From assembly GCA_030426805.1 (NCBI GenBank), contig JAUHXU010000002.1:744001-808000 (forward strand): a stretch of 64,000 nucleotides of DNA. The letters are read 5' to 3'. The position numbers were made by a program, and so were the translations under genes. The DNA comes from a bacterium. GTDB lineage: Bacteria > Planctomycetota > JAFGQW01. The notes under the pieces were generated by a model. The model saw only the letters and a program-made list of their open reading frames with translations. It did not search any database and had not been told where the DNA came from. This document shows, piece after piece, positions 44,980 through 53,405 of the stretch (position 1 is the stretch's first letter; each line of letters opens with the position of its first letter).

Positions 44980-45458
44980 CCGACCGCGCCGGAGCGGGCG
45001 TCGACGCGACGCGCATCGCGGCGCTGGTCGACGGCGTGCTCGAGCGTGAGGGGCGATCGATGGCGATCCACGTTGCGATCGTCGACGACGAGGAGATGCG
45101 CGACCTGCACCGCCGGTTCCACGGCATCGACACGCCGACCGACGTGATCTCGTTCGGGCTCGACGAGGACGAGGACGATCCGACGCCGGCCGAGGACACC
45201 GTGCACGGCGAGATCGTCGTCAGCGTCGACACCGCGCGGCGCGAAGCCGCGGCGCGCGGCGTCGACCCCGACGCGGAACTCGCGCTCTACGTGATCCACG
45301 GCGTGCTGCACGTGCTCGGATACGACGACCTCGACGACGCGTCGCGCGCGACGATGCGCGACGCCGAGGCGAGGCACCTCGAAGCGACCGGTCTGCCGCG
45401 CGACCTGTATCGGGCCGGCGCGCGGGCCGACGATGAAGCGGAAGGGAACGGCGGATGA
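44976..45458 (+). CDS. ybeY: YbeY endoribonuclease/rRNA maturation factor
   Basis: 160 residues, GTG start overlapping the phoH stop. Family features are DTPTDVISFGL, HGEIVVSVDTA and the zinc site region ALYVIHGVLHVLGYDDLDD. The canonical site is HGxLHxxGYDH; here the third ligand His is Asp (GYDD), as also seen in some other phyla. The usual C-terminal region is short, with an acidic tail. It acts with the small ribosomal subunit in 16S rRNA 3' processing. It overlaps the kinase gene by ATGA. Confidence 0.92.
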   Translation: MTDRAGAGVDATRIAALVDGVLEREGRSMAIHVAIVDDEEMRDLHRRFHGIDTPTDVISFGLDEDEDDPTPAEDTVHGEIVVSVDTARREAAARGVDPDAELALYVIHGVLHVLGYDDLDDASRATMRDAEARHLEATGLPRDLYRAGARADDEAEGNGG

Positions 45459-46459
45459 GCAGCGACGAACACGAATCGAACATCGTCGCTCGTGCGATCG
45501 AGAAGGCGCTGATCACGCAGGCCCAGGTCGACGAGTGCGAGGGGATCATCGAGAAGCTCGTCGAGATGGGGCTGCGTCGGCGCACGCTCGCCGAGATCCT
45601 CGACGAGAAGGGATACCTGAAGCAGGCCGACCTCGACCGCCTGCGCGGCGAAGAGGCGCGCGCCCGCGGCGAGGTCATCCCGGGCTACAAGCTCGAGAAG
45701 CGCCTCGGCCGCGGCTCCTCCGGCGTGGTCTACACCGCGCGACAGGTGAGTCTCGATCGGCGGGTCGCGATCAAGGTGCTCTACCCGGAGCTGAGCCGAG
45801 ATCCGCAGATCGTCGACCGGTTCCTGCGGGAGGCGAAGACCGTCGCGACGCTCTCGCATCCGAACATCGTGACCGGCTACGACGCCGGCGAGGCGAACGG
45901 CTATCACTACTTCGTGATGGAGTACGTGGACGGCCCGACCGTTGCGGCGGTGCTCTCCCGCGGCGGCGCGATGTCGGCGGAGCGTGCGATTCGGATCGCG
46001 ACACAGGTCGCTCGCGCGCTCGATCACGCCCACGAGCACGGTCTCGTGCACAAGGACGTCAAGCCCGACAACATCCTCCTCGCCGACGGTGTCGCCAAGC
46101 TTTGCGACCTCGGACTCGTCTGCGAAGTGGGGCGCGAGCGCACCGACGGCAGCGTCGCCGGCACGCCGCACTACATCTCGCCGGAGACCGCACGCGGCCA
46201 AACGGTCGACATCCGGTCGGATCTCTACTCGCTCGGCGCGACGGCGTACGCGTGTCTGACCGGCGAGCCGCCGTTCGACGGATCGACGTCGGCGGCGATC
46301 CTCGCGAAGCACATTCGCGACCCCGCGCCGAACCCGTGCGACGTGATGCCGGAGTTGAGTGCGGACGTCGGACGCATCGTTCAACGACTGCTCGCGAAGG
46401 ATCCGTCGGCGCGGTACCAGACCCCGCGTGCGTTGTTGCGCGACCTCGATCGCGCGTGA
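45455..46459 (+). CDS. Hanks-type Ser/Thr protein kinase
   Basis: 334 residues. A helical N-terminal segment of about 75 residues (IEKLVEMGLRRRTLAEILDEKGYLKQADLDRL) precedes the kinase domain: LGRGSSGVVYTA (glycine loop), VAIKVL (Lys), FVMEYVDG, catalytic loop LVHKDVKPDNILL and metal motif CDLGLV in place of DFG, then SVAGTPHYISPETARG and DIRSDLYSLGATAY. No membrane segment or extracellular sensor is present, so it is cytosolic. It is translationally coupled to ybeY, an unusual partner. Confidence 0.92.
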   Translation: MSSDEHESNIVARAIEKALITQAQVDECEGIIEKLVEMGLRRRTLAEILDEKGYLKQADLDRLRGEEARARGEVIPGYKLEKRLGRGSSGVVYTARQVSLDRRVAIKVLYPELSRDPQIVDRFLREAKTVATLSHPNIVTGYDAGEANGYHYFVMEYVDGPTVAAVLSRGGAMSAERAIRIATQVARALDHAHEHGLVHKDVKPDNILLADGVAKLCDLGLVCEVGRERTDGSVAGTPHYISPETARGQTVDIRSDLYSLGATAYACLTGEPPFDGSTSAAILAKHIRDPAPNPCDVMPELSADVGRIVQRLLAKDPSARYQTPRALLRDLDRA

Positions 46460-46861
46460 GTGCGTCGCAACGAGTGGCAAAAAAGTTAAGCGCCGCGTCG
46501 TTTTTTTTTTGCAATGCCGACTCGCGCCTGGATATATAGGCGGCAGTTGATGCGATCACGATCAAGCGCGTTTCGCGCTGGTCACCGCTTGCGCGACCGT
46601 CGGGTCGCGCCGCCGATGGGTGCGGGAGAACGCCGCGCGGCATCGGGGTGGTGAGATAGATGTGTTCAACGACGCGGAGCTGGGCGGTTTTCGCGTCGAC
46701 TCATCAACCATCGCCGAGGGTGTTCGGCGGCCGGCGGCGGCGCGACTCGCGCGACGCGTCGGACGACGAACGATGCAGCGAGCGACCGCCCCTCGCTGTG
46801 TGGCCGTCACGGCCGGACTCGTCCGGTCGGATGCGGACCTCGGCCCGGGAAGGTAGGCGTT
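46460..46861. other. 402-bp intergenic region with T10 run
   Basis: No convincing gene is seen. GCAAAAAA (46477-46484) can pair with TTTTTTGC (46505-46512) over a T10 tract at 46501-46510, possibly ending the kinase transcript. A promoter candidate overlaps it. The remaining 320 nt are plain, with GC-rich short hairpins such as TGGCCGTCACGGCCGG (46801-46816). Confidence 0.5.
46509..46538 (+). promoter_or_regulatory. Putative promoter of the sigma-factor/histone operon
   Basis: TTGCAA (46509-46514), an 18-bp spacer and TATATA (46533-46538) fit the N18 style seen elsewhere. The leader to the TTG start would be over 300 nt. Confidence 0.45.
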
Positions 46862-47500
46862 TTGGCCAAACCGATTCGGGAGCAGACCAAGCTCCTCCTG
46901 AGGTATCGCCGCACGCGGTCTCGTGAACTGCGCGACCAATTGATCGAGGCGTACTTGCCGCTCGTCGAGGCGGTCGCGCGTCGGGTGTTCGTCGCCCGTC
47001 GGACCGGCCTCGATCTCGACGACCTCGTCGGCATCGGGGTGCTCGGGCTCGTCGATTCGCTCCGGCGTTTCGATCCGGATCGCGGGGTAGCTTTCTCCGT
47101 TTTCGCCGGAACCCGTATTCGCGGGGCGATCATGGACGAGTGCCGCAAACTCAACAGTGCCAAGCGTGCGGCACGTGCGCTCGTCGCGACCGGCGACTTC
47201 GATCGCCCGCCCGGATTGGACGCCAGCGCGACCGGCGGCGTGCTCGACGGCTTGATCGATCCTCGGAGTCGTGGTTCGATCGATGCGTTCGAGCGCCGCG
47301 AGATGATCGGCTACCTGACCGAGACGTTGACCGCGCGCGAGCGTCGGCTGCTGATGCTCTACTATGGGCGCGGCTCGACGATGCGCGAGGTGGCGGACCG
47401 GATGGGGCTGAGCGTTCCGCGCATCAGTGCGTTGCACGCGAGCATCCTCGGTCGGCTGCACCAGCGGCTACGCGAGATGAAGCACGAAGTCTTGTCCTGA
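46862..47500 (+). CDS. FliA/WhiG-like sigma-70 family factor
   Basis: 212 residues; TTG 46862 is chosen because GGGAAGG lies 8 nt upstream. Region 2 reads LIEAYLPLVEAVARRVFVARRTGLDLDDLVGIGVLGLVDSLRRFDPDRGVAFSVFAGTRIRGAIMDE, very like FliA/WhiG. Region 3 is short and divergent (GLDASATGGVLDGL). Region 4 is LTARERRLLMLYYGRGSTMREVADRMGLSVPRISALHASI with a clear helix-turn-helix. It may control motility genes, but no flagellar gene adjoins it; the FlhG-like gene is 16 kb away. The histone gene follows after 52 nt. Confidence 0.88.
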   Translation: MAKPIREQTKLLLRYRRTRSRELRDQLIEAYLPLVEAVARRVFVARRTGLDLDDLVGIGVLGLVDSLRRFDPDRGVAFSVFAGTRIRGAIMDECRKLNSAKRAARALVATGDFDRPPGLDASATGGVLDGLIDPRSRGSIDAFERREMIGYLTETLTARERRLLMLYYGRGSTMREVADRMGLSVPRISALHASILGRLHQRLREMKHEVLS

Positions 47501-47552
47501 ATCTGTCGAGTCGTATTCCGTCGAGTTTCCTGAACCCTTGAGGAGAAGTAGT

Positions 47553-47732
47553 GTGAGTAGAGAAGTACTCGTCGTCGGTAGCAAGGTGAAGAACTACATG
47601 CGCGAGAAAGAGGTCAAGACCTCGGGTGATCTCGTCGAGGCGTTGTCCGAGAAGGTCTACGCGATGCTCGACGAAGCCGTGACGCGCGCGAAGGAGAACA
47701 AGCGCTCGACGGTCCGTCCCTGCGATCTCTGA
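47553..47732 (+). CDS. Bacterial histone-fold protein (NFYB/HAP3-like, 59 aa)
   Basis: GTG 47553 with AGGAG 7 nt upstream gives a 59-residue basic protein. A short helix (SKVKNYMREKEV), loop KTSGDL, a long central helix (VEALSEKVYAMLDEAVTRAKENK) and then RSTVRPCDL fit the histone fold. The R-(K/S)-T-V-x-x-x-D block at the L2 loop is the same as in Bdellovibrio HBb-type bacterial histones, which are about 60 residues. It is too short and lacks the motifs to be RNA polymerase omega, its likely automatic mis-call. It probably binds DNA as a dimer or bends it; this is inferred from the family. Its position after a sigma factor suggests coregulation. Confidence 0.8.
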   Translation: MSREVLVVGSKVKNYMREKEVKTSGDLVEALSEKVYAMLDEAVTRAKENKRSTVRPCDL

Positions 47733-47784
47733 TCGACGACCCCGGATCGGAGACCGACCGATCGAACCGACCGAGTCCACGGGG

Positions 47785-47802
47785 GGGCCCGCGCGCGGGC
47801 CC
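47785..47802 (+). terminator. Perfect 18-bp GC palindrome after the histone gene
   Basis: GGGCCCGCG/CGCGGGCCC lies 53 nt after the histone stop and about 30 nt before the PDZ protein start. It could be a terminator or attenuator; no U tract follows. Confidence 0.4.
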
Positions 47803-47832
47803 TGCCGGCTCGGCCCCGCCCCGTTCGCGAGC

Positions 47833-48864
47833 GTGCTCGTTCTGAGCATCGCGCTCGCGCTCCACTCCTGCTCGACGGGCGCGGTGCGTCCCGACACGAC
47901 GCCGATCCTCGCGCGGATCGAGGATCCCGCCGGTGCGACGCAATACACCGCGCTCGTCGGCGGGGCGGTGCAGGAAGCGCGGCTCGCCCACCGCATCGAC
48001 GCCGCGTTCGGCGTCCTGTTCGCCGAACGCGCCGACCGCGACCGCAAGTCGAAGCGTCGCGGCCGACCGGTCGACGCAGTCGTGGCCGAGGCGATCGCCG
48101 ACGGACCCGCCGAGCTGGCGGGGGTGCGCGGCGGCGACCGGATCACCGCGATCGACGGCGAGACGATCGAGACCGTCGCCGATTTTCGCCGGGTGCTCGC
48201 ACCGCGCTACTCGGGGGACACCGTGCGAGTGACGCTCGCCCGACGCGCGGAGACGGTCGAGTTGGAGGTTCGACTCGACGACTCGCGTGACGCGGTGGTC
48301 GCCGTCGTGGCGCGCTCGTCGTTTCCCCGGCACCTCGACACGTTCTGGACCGGGCTCGAGGTGATCGAGCTCGACGATGCGACCCGCGCGCGCATCTACG
48401 ACGGGTCCGGGCCGGGCTTGATCGTCACATCGGTGATCGCCGGCGCGCCCGGCTACCGCGCGGGGCTGCGGCCGGGCGACCGACTCGTCACGTTCGACGG
48501 CACCGCGCTGACGACCGTCGATGCGTGGCGCCGACAACTCCGCGGGCTCGATGTCGGCCGGACGGTCGCGTTTCACGCCGAGTCGTCCACCGGGCCGCTG
48601 GACAGCGAGATCCCGCTGCGCCTCGCCGGGCGGCGCAAGTTCGCCGACCTACCGGTGCTGTTTCGGTATGCCCGCGGCCTCGACGGGACGAGCGTCCACG
48701 TCGGGAGCGTTCTGTACGGCTACGAGTCGACGTATCGCCCGACCCGGTCCCGCGTTGCCGCGAAAGACGTCGACGCCTCGTGGATCTTCGGGCTCGTCCG
48801 TTGGCGCAAGACCCAGCACGAGCGCACGTTGCGGCTGTTCTGGCTGCTGCCGATCTCGCTCTGA
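47833..48864 (+). CDS. Double-PDZ exported protein
   Basis: 343 residues from GTG 47833. The N-terminus is hydrophobic (LVLSIALALHSCS), with a Cys that could be a lipobox, but no basic residues precede it. The true start may lie upstream at a rare codon. PDZ domain 1 (about 75-150) contains AIADGPAELAGVRGGDRITAIDG. PDZ domain 2 (about 190-260) contains VIAGAPGYRAGLRPGDRLVTFDGTAL. No protease core is present, so it is a periplasmic scaffold or regulator rather than a DegP-type enzyme. The last 80 residues (FADLPVLFRYARGLDGTSVHVGSVLYGY) are unrecognised. Confidence 0.75.
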   Translation: MLVLSIALALHSCSTGAVRPDTTPILARIEDPAGATQYTALVGGAVQEARLAHRIDAAFGVLFAERADRDRKSKRRGRPVDAVVAEAIADGPAELAGVRGGDRITAIDGETIETVADFRRVLAPRYSGDTVRVTLARRAETVELEVRLDDSRDAVVAVVARSSFPRHLDTFWTGLEVIELDDATRARIYDGSGPGLIVTSVIAGAPGYRAGLRPGDRLVTFDGTALTTVDAWRRQLRGLDVGRTVAFHAESSTGPLDSEIPLRLAGRRKFADLPVLFRYARGLDGTSVHVGSVLYGYESTYRPTRSRVAAKDVDASWIFGLVRWRKTQHERTLRLFWLLPISL

Positions 48865-48945
48865 GGCACGGGTACGCGGGCGTTGTCGACAGGCGGTGCG
48901 TGCCCTACCTCTTTCGCACCGGTCCGAGTCCGAACGGAGGAGCCG

Positions 48946-49932
48946 ATGAGCGACCACGTCCCGATCGACGAGCCCCATCTCGACATCGCCTACCACGAGG
49001 GTGCCTACAAGCCCCTCGAGGCGGCGAACGTGAACGTGATGACCCACGGCTTCCAGTACGGCATCGGCTGCTTCGCCGGCGTGCGCGCCTACTACAACGC
49101 CGACTTGGACGAGGCGTTCATCTTCCGGCTCGACGACCACGTCGCCCGCATCCTGCAGTCGTGCCGGATCCTCGACTTCCAGACCGCGCTGGGGCCGGCG
49201 CAGATCCGCGAGATCATCTTGGAGGTCGCGCGTCGCAACGCGTACCGGGGGGACGCCTACTTCCGACCGTTCTTCTACACCGCCGAACACCGGCTCTCGC
49301 CCCGAACGCACGACGTGCGCGTCGACTTCGCGTGCTACGCGTTGCCCCTCGGCGACTACATCGACACGAGCCGGGGGCTCAAGACGATCGTCAGCTCGTG
49401 GCGGCGCGTCGACGACGACATGATCCCGGCGCGCGCGAAGGCTTCGGGCGCCTACCTGAACAGCGCGCTCGCGAAGTCCGAGGCGATCCGGGTGGGGTGT
49501 GACGAAGCGATCTTCCTGAACCGCGACGGCCACGTCTGCGAGGGGTCGACCGAGAACCTCTTCCTCGTGAGCGACGGCGTGCTGGTCACGCCTCGCACGA
49601 CGGACAACGTCCTCGAGGGCATCACCCGCAAGTCGCTACTCGTGCTCGCGGCCGAGGAACTCGGGCTCGCGATCGAGGAGCGCGCGGTCGATCGCACCGA
49701 GCTCTACTCGGCCGACGAACTCTTCTTCTCCGGCACCGGGGCGCAGGTCGCGTGGATCGCCGAGGTGGACGGTCGCCCGATCGCCGACGGCACGCTCGGC
49801 CCGATCACCGCGAAGTTGAAGACGCTCTACCATCGCGTCGTCACCGGCCGCGAGCCCAAGCGCGCGGGCTGGCTCACCCCGATCTTCGCGGGCATCGACA
49901 CCGCACGCCTCGCGGGTTCGTCGACGGACTGA
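48946..49932 (+). CDS. ilvE: Branched-chain amino acid aminotransferase (IlvE type, class IV)
   Basis: 328 residues; ATG 48946 after GGAGG. Class IV fold features are HGFQYGIGCFAGVRAYYN, RLDDHVARILQSCRIL, YFRPFFYTAE, the PLP lysine region ARAKASGAYLNSALAKSEA, DEAIFLNRDGHVCEGSTENLFLV, TDNVLEGITRKSLL and the C-terminal FFSGTGAQV. It interconverts Leu, Ile and Val with their keto acids. D-amino acid transaminase is the main alternative in this fold, but the YLNS and EGSTENLF motifs favour IlvE. Confidence 0.9.
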   Translation: MSDHVPIDEPHLDIAYHEGAYKPLEAANVNVMTHGFQYGIGCFAGVRAYYNADLDEAFIFRLDDHVARILQSCRILDFQTALGPAQIREIILEVARRNAYRGDAYFRPFFYTAEHRLSPRTHDVRVDFACYALPLGDYIDTSRGLKTIVSSWRRVDDDMIPARAKASGAYLNSALAKSEAIRVGCDEAIFLNRDGHVCEGSTENLFLVSDGVLVTPRTTDNVLEGITRKSLLVLAAEELGLAIEERAVDRTELYSADELFFSGTGAQVAWIAEVDGRPIADGTLGPITAKLKTLYHRVVTGREPKRAGWLTPIFAGIDTARLAGSSTD

Positions 49933-49983
49933 TCGACACGGATCGCACGCGCGAGGAGGCGCGCCGTCGGATACGATGACGGC

Positions 49984-51213
49984 ATGAAGCCGCTCGTCGT
50001 GACGATCCTGTTGTCGGTATTCGCGCTCGCGGGCCGAGCGCAGGTCGCCGGCGACACGTGGATCACGTCGGGGACCCCGTTCGGTGCTGGGTTGCTGATG
50101 CGCGTCGGCGTCGGCGGCGACGTCACAACCTTGATCTCGTTGCCGTCGACGGCGCTACTCCGTGAGCCGATCCCGGCGCCCGACAACCGGGGCGTGTGGG
50201 TGTTCCTCGAGACGCAGCGACCCTCGAGCGACGCGATCCTCCACGTCGACCGCTCCGGCGCGACGACGATTCGGAAGAACTGGATCGGCGCACCCGGCCC
50301 GGTCTTTTCGGCGCGGATTGACGATGCCGGGGACCTCGTCGCGCTCGTGGGCAGCGAGATCTACACGGTCGCCGGACCGAACGGCGCGGTCGTCTTGCGG
50401 CACCGTCTGCCGCTGACGCGGCTCTGGTCGGGCATGACGATCACGGAGGATCCGGATACCGGCGACACGCTGATCTTCAATCCGTCGTTCCAGTCGACAT
50501 CGGCTGCCCCGCTCTACCGGGTGCGAGCGGATAGTTCGTTCTCGATGACGTCGTTGCGCTACCCGCCGGATCCGTGGGGTTCGGTCGGCGTCGCTCGCGA
50601 TCCGATCGACGGGACGTTCCTCGTCGGGAGCGGGGCGACGTTGTCGCGGGTCGACGTTCGGATGAACACCGTGACGTCGCTTCACACCGGCGGTGGGCGC
50701 GCGACGTTGGACGTCGCGTTCGACCCGACGCAAGGTGACTGGATCGTCGGTCGCGATTACGCGCTGTTGCAGTTCGACCGCGCCGGACAACTCCGTTCGA
50801 CCCTGGCGACGCTGACGTCGACGCCGACCGAGATCACTGTTCACGGGAGTCGCGAACTGGGCGGACTCGATCCGCCGCGGATCGGGAGTCGTTATCGGCT
50901 GTCGCTCTCGATGCCGCTCGAGGCGGGCCGTGGGTACGCGGTCGGCGTGTCGACCGGCTTCCGCACGGGCATTCGCATCGGTGCGCACGTCGTGCCGCTC
51001 GATCCGTCGCCGTTGCTCGCCTATGCGCTCGGGCCGAACCCGGTCTTTGCCGGCTTCACCGGCGTGCTGGACGCCACCGGACGCGCGACGCCGACGGTGC
51101 AACTCCCGAACGACCGCCGGCTCGTCGGGCGCCGCTTCTACTTCGCCGCCCTGACCCTCGACGCACGCGGAATCCGGCGCGTGACGGCGTTTCTCGGCGT
51201 GACGATCCGATGA
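49984..51213 (+). CDS. Secreted propeller-like protein (pair member 1)
   Basis: 409 residues with a signal peptide (VVTILLSVFALAGRAQ). The main part resembles a YVTN/NHL-like propeller: DTWITSGTPFGAGLLMRV, DPDTGDTLIFNPSFQS, VARDPIDGTFLVGSGATLSRVD and DVAFDPTQGDWIVGRDYALLQFD. The last 110 residues are the shared beta module (YRLSLSMPLEAGRGYAVGVS, PLDPSPLLAYALGPNPVFAGF, GVLDATGRATPTVQLP). It overlaps its paralog at 51210 by ATGA. No enzyme motif is recognised. Confidence 0.8.
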   Translation: MKPLVVTILLSVFALAGRAQVAGDTWITSGTPFGAGLLMRVGVGGDVTTLISLPSTALLREPIPAPDNRGVWVFLETQRPSSDAILHVDRSGATTIRKNWIGAPGPVFSARIDDAGDLVALVGSEIYTVAGPNGAVVLRHRLPLTRLWSGMTITEDPDTGDTLIFNPSFQSTSAAPLYRVRADSSFSMTSLRYPPDPWGSVGVARDPIDGTFLVGSGATLSRVDVRMNTVTSLHTGGGRATLDVAFDPTQGDWIVGRDYALLQFDRAGQLRSTLATLTSTPTEITVHGSRELGGLDPPRIGSRYRLSLSMPLEAGRGYAVGVSTGFRTGIRIGAHVVPLDPSPLLAYALGPNPVFAGFTGVLDATGRATPTVQLPNDRRLVGRRFYFAALTLDARGIRRVTAFLGVTIR

Positions 51214-52412
51214 GGGCGGGGGTCGCACTGCTCGGCTTGCTCCTCGTTGGGCCGCTTCAGGCACAGCGCGCCGGCGACATCCTGATCGCCAGCGGCCCGG
51301 ACCTGATCCGGGTCGCGCCGACCGGCGCGCTGCTGACGATCTACGCCGGCTCGCCCGCGACAACGATCGTCGACGTCGAGCCCGCGTTCGGTGGCCAGGG
51401 GTGGGTCGTCGCACAGCACGCCGGCTATTGGAGCGACATCCTCCACGTCGTCGGCGGTGTCGCGACCACGGTGCAACGCGTCGGGACCATCGCGCCGATC
51501 GAGCTGATGCCGCGCGCCGATGGCACGATCGACTATGCGCGCATCGGCCCGGGGGCGTGCCACACGCTCTGCGAGCAACCGTGGCCGAGTGGCAACCCGC
51601 GGATCATCGCGCCGTTGTGCCACTTCCAGCACCTCGTACCGTTTGCACTCGCCGAGGATCCACGAAACGGCGATCGACTCGTCGCCGACTTCCTCGGCTC
51701 GGACACGCTCCTCTACCGCGTCTCCCGCGCCGCGACCGTCACGACGATGACGGTCCCGCTCGCGTTGCCGCTGCTCACGTTGCGCGCCGGCCTGCACGTC
51801 GACCCGAGCGACGGCCAGATGGTTCTGGTCGGCGGCGATCGCTTCGCGACGTTCGGCCCCGCCGGTCCGACGCGGACGGGGCCGTTGCCGATGCAGGGGA
51901 GCGTTCCCGCGACCGCGATCGATGCCGACCCGTTCGCCGGCGCGTTCGTCGTCGCGCAATACGACACGCTCTACCGCTTCTCGGTCGCCACCGGCCAGGC
52001 GCAGACGATCCACAAACACGGCGGGTGGATCGAGGCGGTGCACGTCGTCGGTTCGCGCGCATTCGACGCCTTGAGCGCGCCTCGGGCCGGCACCGCCTAT
52101 CGCGTCGGACTGACGATGCTGGGCGAGGGCGGCCGACCGTATATCGCTGCTGCGTCACTGGCGATGCGCCCCGCGATCGTCGCGCAGAACCGAAGGATCC
52201 CGCTGCGAGCCGACGGACTACTCGCCTACTCGCTGACGCCGAACCCTGTCTTCGTCGGATTCACTGGGTGGCTCGATCCGACCGGCCATTCCATGCTCAC
52301 CGTGAATCTTCCGGTCGGCGCAGCCGGTCTGCGCGTCTTCCTCGCTGCGATCACGATCGGTTCCGGCAGGGTGCGGAGTATCACGGAGGCGTTCGGCTTC
52401 ACGGTCGAGTGA
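51210..52412 (+). CDS. Secreted propeller-like protein (pair member 2)
   Basis: 400 residues, signal peptide GVALLGLLLVGPLQAQ. It is homologous to the preceding gene over its length: DILIASGPDLIRVAPTG, AEDPRNGDRLVADFLGSDTLLYRV, VDPSDGQMVLVGGDRFATF, then the C-terminal module (YRVGLTMLGEGGRPYIAAAS, PLRADGLLAYSLTPNPVFVGF). It has an extra Cys-containing loop (GACHTLCEQPWP). Function unknown; it probably acts with its partner at the cell surface. Confidence 0.8.
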   Translation: MRAGVALLGLLLVGPLQAQRAGDILIASGPDLIRVAPTGALLTIYAGSPATTIVDVEPAFGGQGWVVAQHAGYWSDILHVVGGVATTVQRVGTIAPIELMPRADGTIDYARIGPGACHTLCEQPWPSGNPRIIAPLCHFQHLVPFALAEDPRNGDRLVADFLGSDTLLYRVSRAATVTTMTVPLALPLLTLRAGLHVDPSDGQMVLVGGDRFATFGPAGPTRTGPLPMQGSVPATAIDADPFAGAFVVAQYDTLYRFSVATGQAQTIHKHGGWIEAVHVVGSRAFDALSAPRAGTAYRVGLTMLGEGGRPYIAAASLAMRPAIVAQNRRIPLRADGLLAYSLTPNPVFVGFTGWLDPTGHSMLTVNLPVGAAGLRVFLAAITIGSGRVRSITEAFGFTVE

Positions 52413-52431
52413 GCCCGAACCGCGATCGCGG

Positions 52432-53346
52432 CTACGGGTCGCGTTCGTCGGTGGGGGTGGGGTGGCGCCAATCGGGCGTGGCCATGCCGCCGCGAGTCAC
52501 GATCGCGCCGATGATCTTGTAGACGAGGCGGGCGGCGAGGAACTCGGTGTTCATCTGTCCCGGCAGCGGGCGGACCTCGACGACGTCGAAGCCGACGATG
52601 CGCCGCTTGCGGGCGACCGCCGAGACGAGCGAGACGACGTCGCGGTAGCGGAGCCCGCCGGGCTCCGGCGTGCCGGTGCCAGGCGCCTCCGACGGGTCGA
52701 GCCCGTCGATGTCCACGGTCAGGTAGACCTCCGGTGGCAGCGCGTCGATCACCCGGTCGCTGAGGTCTGGCGGCAGGTCGTGCGCGAAGAACGTCGTGAT
52801 TCGCTCGTCGGTGTGGATGCGGTCTGCTTCGGGTTCGGACAACGAGCGGATGCCGACCTGCACGATCGGTGCGACGTCGAGGGCGCGCCGCATCACGCAC
52901 GCGTGGCTGTGGGTCGAGCCGCCGAACGACTCGCGCAGGTCGGCGTGTGCGTCGATCTGCAGCACACCCATGCCGGGATGCGCCGCGGCGGTCGCCTCGA
53001 TCGGGCCGATCGACACCGTGTGCTCGCCGCCGAGCACGCCGACGACGCGGTCGGCGGCCAACTGGTCAGCGACGTGGGTGCGCAGGGCCTGGGTGAACGC
53101 CACCGGGTCGCCGGCGTGCGTGAACGGGGCGGTCGTGTGGATGCCGGCCCGCGCGGGCACCGTCCCGGTCAACTCGTCGTAGTATTCGAGATCCGCCGAC
53201 GCGCGGAGGATCGCGGCGGGGCCCTCCGCCGTGCCCTGTTGGAACGACGTCGTGCGTTCGTACGGTACCGGCACGATCCGGACGGCCGCGGTCGCGGCGT
53301 CGGTGTGCGGTGCTTCGAGGTCGAGGAAGGCGTTCACGTCGTGCAT
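52432..53346 (-). CDS. speB: Agmatinase/arginase-superfamily ureohydrolase
   Basis: 304 residues from ATG 53346. The binuclear Mn site is complete: GVLGGEHTVSIG, VLQIDAHADLRESFGG, the substrate loop HSHACVMRRALD and TVDIDGLDPSEAPGTGTPEPGG. The last motif and the length are those of SpeB, which converts agmatine to putrescine and urea. Other ureohydrolases of this superfamily cannot be excluded without experiments. It converges with the 51210 gene and diverges from the gene at 53406. Confidence 0.85.
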   Translation of the reverse strand: MHDVNAFLDLEAPHTDAATAAVRIVPVPYERTTSFQQGTAEGPAAILRASADLEYYDELTGTVPARAGIHTTAPFTHAGDPVAFTQALRTHVADQLAADRVVGVLGGEHTVSIGPIEATAAAHPGMGVLQIDAHADLRESFGGSTHSHACVMRRALDVAPIVQVGIRSLSEPEADRIHTDERITTFFAHDLPPDLSDRVIDALPPEVYLTVDIDGLDPSEAPGTGTPEPGGLRYRDVVSLVSAVARKRRIVGFDVVEVRPLPGQMNTEFLAARLVYKIIGAIVTRGGMATPDWRHPTPTDERDP

Positions 53347-53362
53347 CGTGGTCTGCTACCAT
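53333..53362 (+). promoter_or_regulatory. Putative promoter of the 53406 gene
   Basis: TTCACG (53333-53338), an 18-bp spacer and TGC-TACCAT (-10 at 53357-53362) overlap the start of the divergent speB gene. Confidence 0.4.
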
Positions 53363-53405
53363 TCCCGCGAACCCCGGGGGGATCGCGCATGATCGAGTCG
53401 ACCTC

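Noticed and set aside
47553..47732. RNA polymerase omega subunit (rpoZ)
   Set aside because: The length and helix pattern fit a histone fold. Omega motifs were not found, and the R-S-T-V-x-x-x-D end is typical of histones.
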